Part shown: positions 63,899-64,000 of the stretch, piece after piece
Position numbering within the stretch: the stretch's first letter is position 1
Layout of the letters: each line of letters begins with the position of its first letter
DNA from: Collimonas antrihumi
Lineage (GTDB): Bacteria > Pseudomonadota > Gammaproteobacteria > Burkholderiales > Burkholderiaceae_D
Length of the DNA: 64,000 nt
Direction of reading: 5' to 3'
Assembly: GCF_018304965.1 (NCBI RefSeq)
Contig: NZ_JAGQED010000020.1
Span: 1 to 64,000 of the forward strand
The notes under the pieces: model-generated
What the model was told of the DNA's origin: nothing
Database searches by the model: none
The model's input: only the letters and a program-made list of their open reading frames with translations
Made by a program: the position numbers and the translations under genes

Positions 63899-64000
63899 AC
63901 CCGGTAAGATTCGACATGTTGATCTAGTGCTCACTCATAAAGACCAACTCAATCGGGCAGGGGCTTTTCGAAGGGTGTTTTGCCATCAGCAGGTTGGCCG

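Larger units (their letters stand above)
63664..64000. other. Gene-free right end of the window
   Basis: No supported gene in the last 337 bases. It holds a terminator (63780-63812) and a Pho-box-like repeat (63877-63898), and probably leads into the promoter of a gene beyond the edge. Confidence 0.5.

Noticed and set aside
1-64000. CRISPR arrays, rRNA genes, intact tRNA genes, complete insertion sequences
   Set aside because: No regularly spaced repeat-spacer pattern, rRNA signature, full cloverleaf or complete transposase with inverted repeats was seen.

Overview
The window looks like the chromosome of a Gram-negative betaproteobacterium, most likely Burkholderiales and plausibly Oxalobacteraceae (Collimonas/Herbaspirillum-like). 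This is inferred from general gene content: a Porin_4-type porin, nadA-nadC with nadB nearby, DUF1302/DUF1329 proteins, MHS transporters, purT and moderately high GC. No rRNA, intact tRNA or CRISPR array was seen.

Region 1 (1-10.9 kb) is accessory in character. It opens with the tail of a probable IS256-type transposase. A co-directional set follows: OPT transporter, class-V PLP enzyme, dipeptidase E, DUF1177 protein and porin, then an IclR regulator. It reads as a peptide or dipeptide uptake and breakdown unit. Small hypothetical genes and a frameshifted J-domain pseudogene come next. The region ends at a ~45-bp tRNA-Cys-like 3' fragment (10774-10821), the usual scar of a tRNA-targeted genomic island.

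Region 2 (11-32 kb) is the most unusual part. A membrane protein, an AT-rich gap with a Fur-box-like dyad, a lytic transglycosylase, a small membrane ORF and a NarL-type histidine kinase precede a nine-gene, same-strand run of exported proteins. That run holds a multicopper oxidase, a second multicopper oxidase with an in-frame TAG at codon 60, and a 2936-residue protein (degenerate cupredoxins, Ig/Cna-B-like modules, a beta-helix and two anchor-type domains). Two small secreted proteins, two paralogous LolA-like proteins, a cytochrome c fused to a periplasmic-binding-protein-like domain, and a Sco1-type copper chaperone follow. The layout recalls manganese-oxidation (mof/mnx) or extracellular metal-redox loci and may be a poorly described secreted copper-oxidase system.

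Region 3 (32-47.6 kb) is a catabolic regulon. It has SDR dehydrogenases, SnoaL/ketosteroid-isomerase-like proteins, an HSL-type esterase, a luciferase-like monooxygenase, a meta-cleavage-product hydrolase, a DUF1302/DUF1329 outer-membrane pair and the complete lower meta-cleavage route (mhpD, mhpF, mhpE order). A LuxR-type regulator sits in the middle. A 20-bp dyad, CATCGTCY-N4-RGACGATG, recurs in the promoter regions and is a good candidate for its operator. No ring-cleavage dioxygenase is present in the window.

Region 4 (47.6-64 kb) is mostly housekeeping: ybiT-type ABC-F, nadA-nadC, nadB, purT, an M20 peptidase, three MFS transporters, a Phd/VapC-like toxin-antitoxin pair and a class II aldolase. 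A Pho-box-like sequence near the right edge suggests a phosphate-regulated gene just beyond the window.
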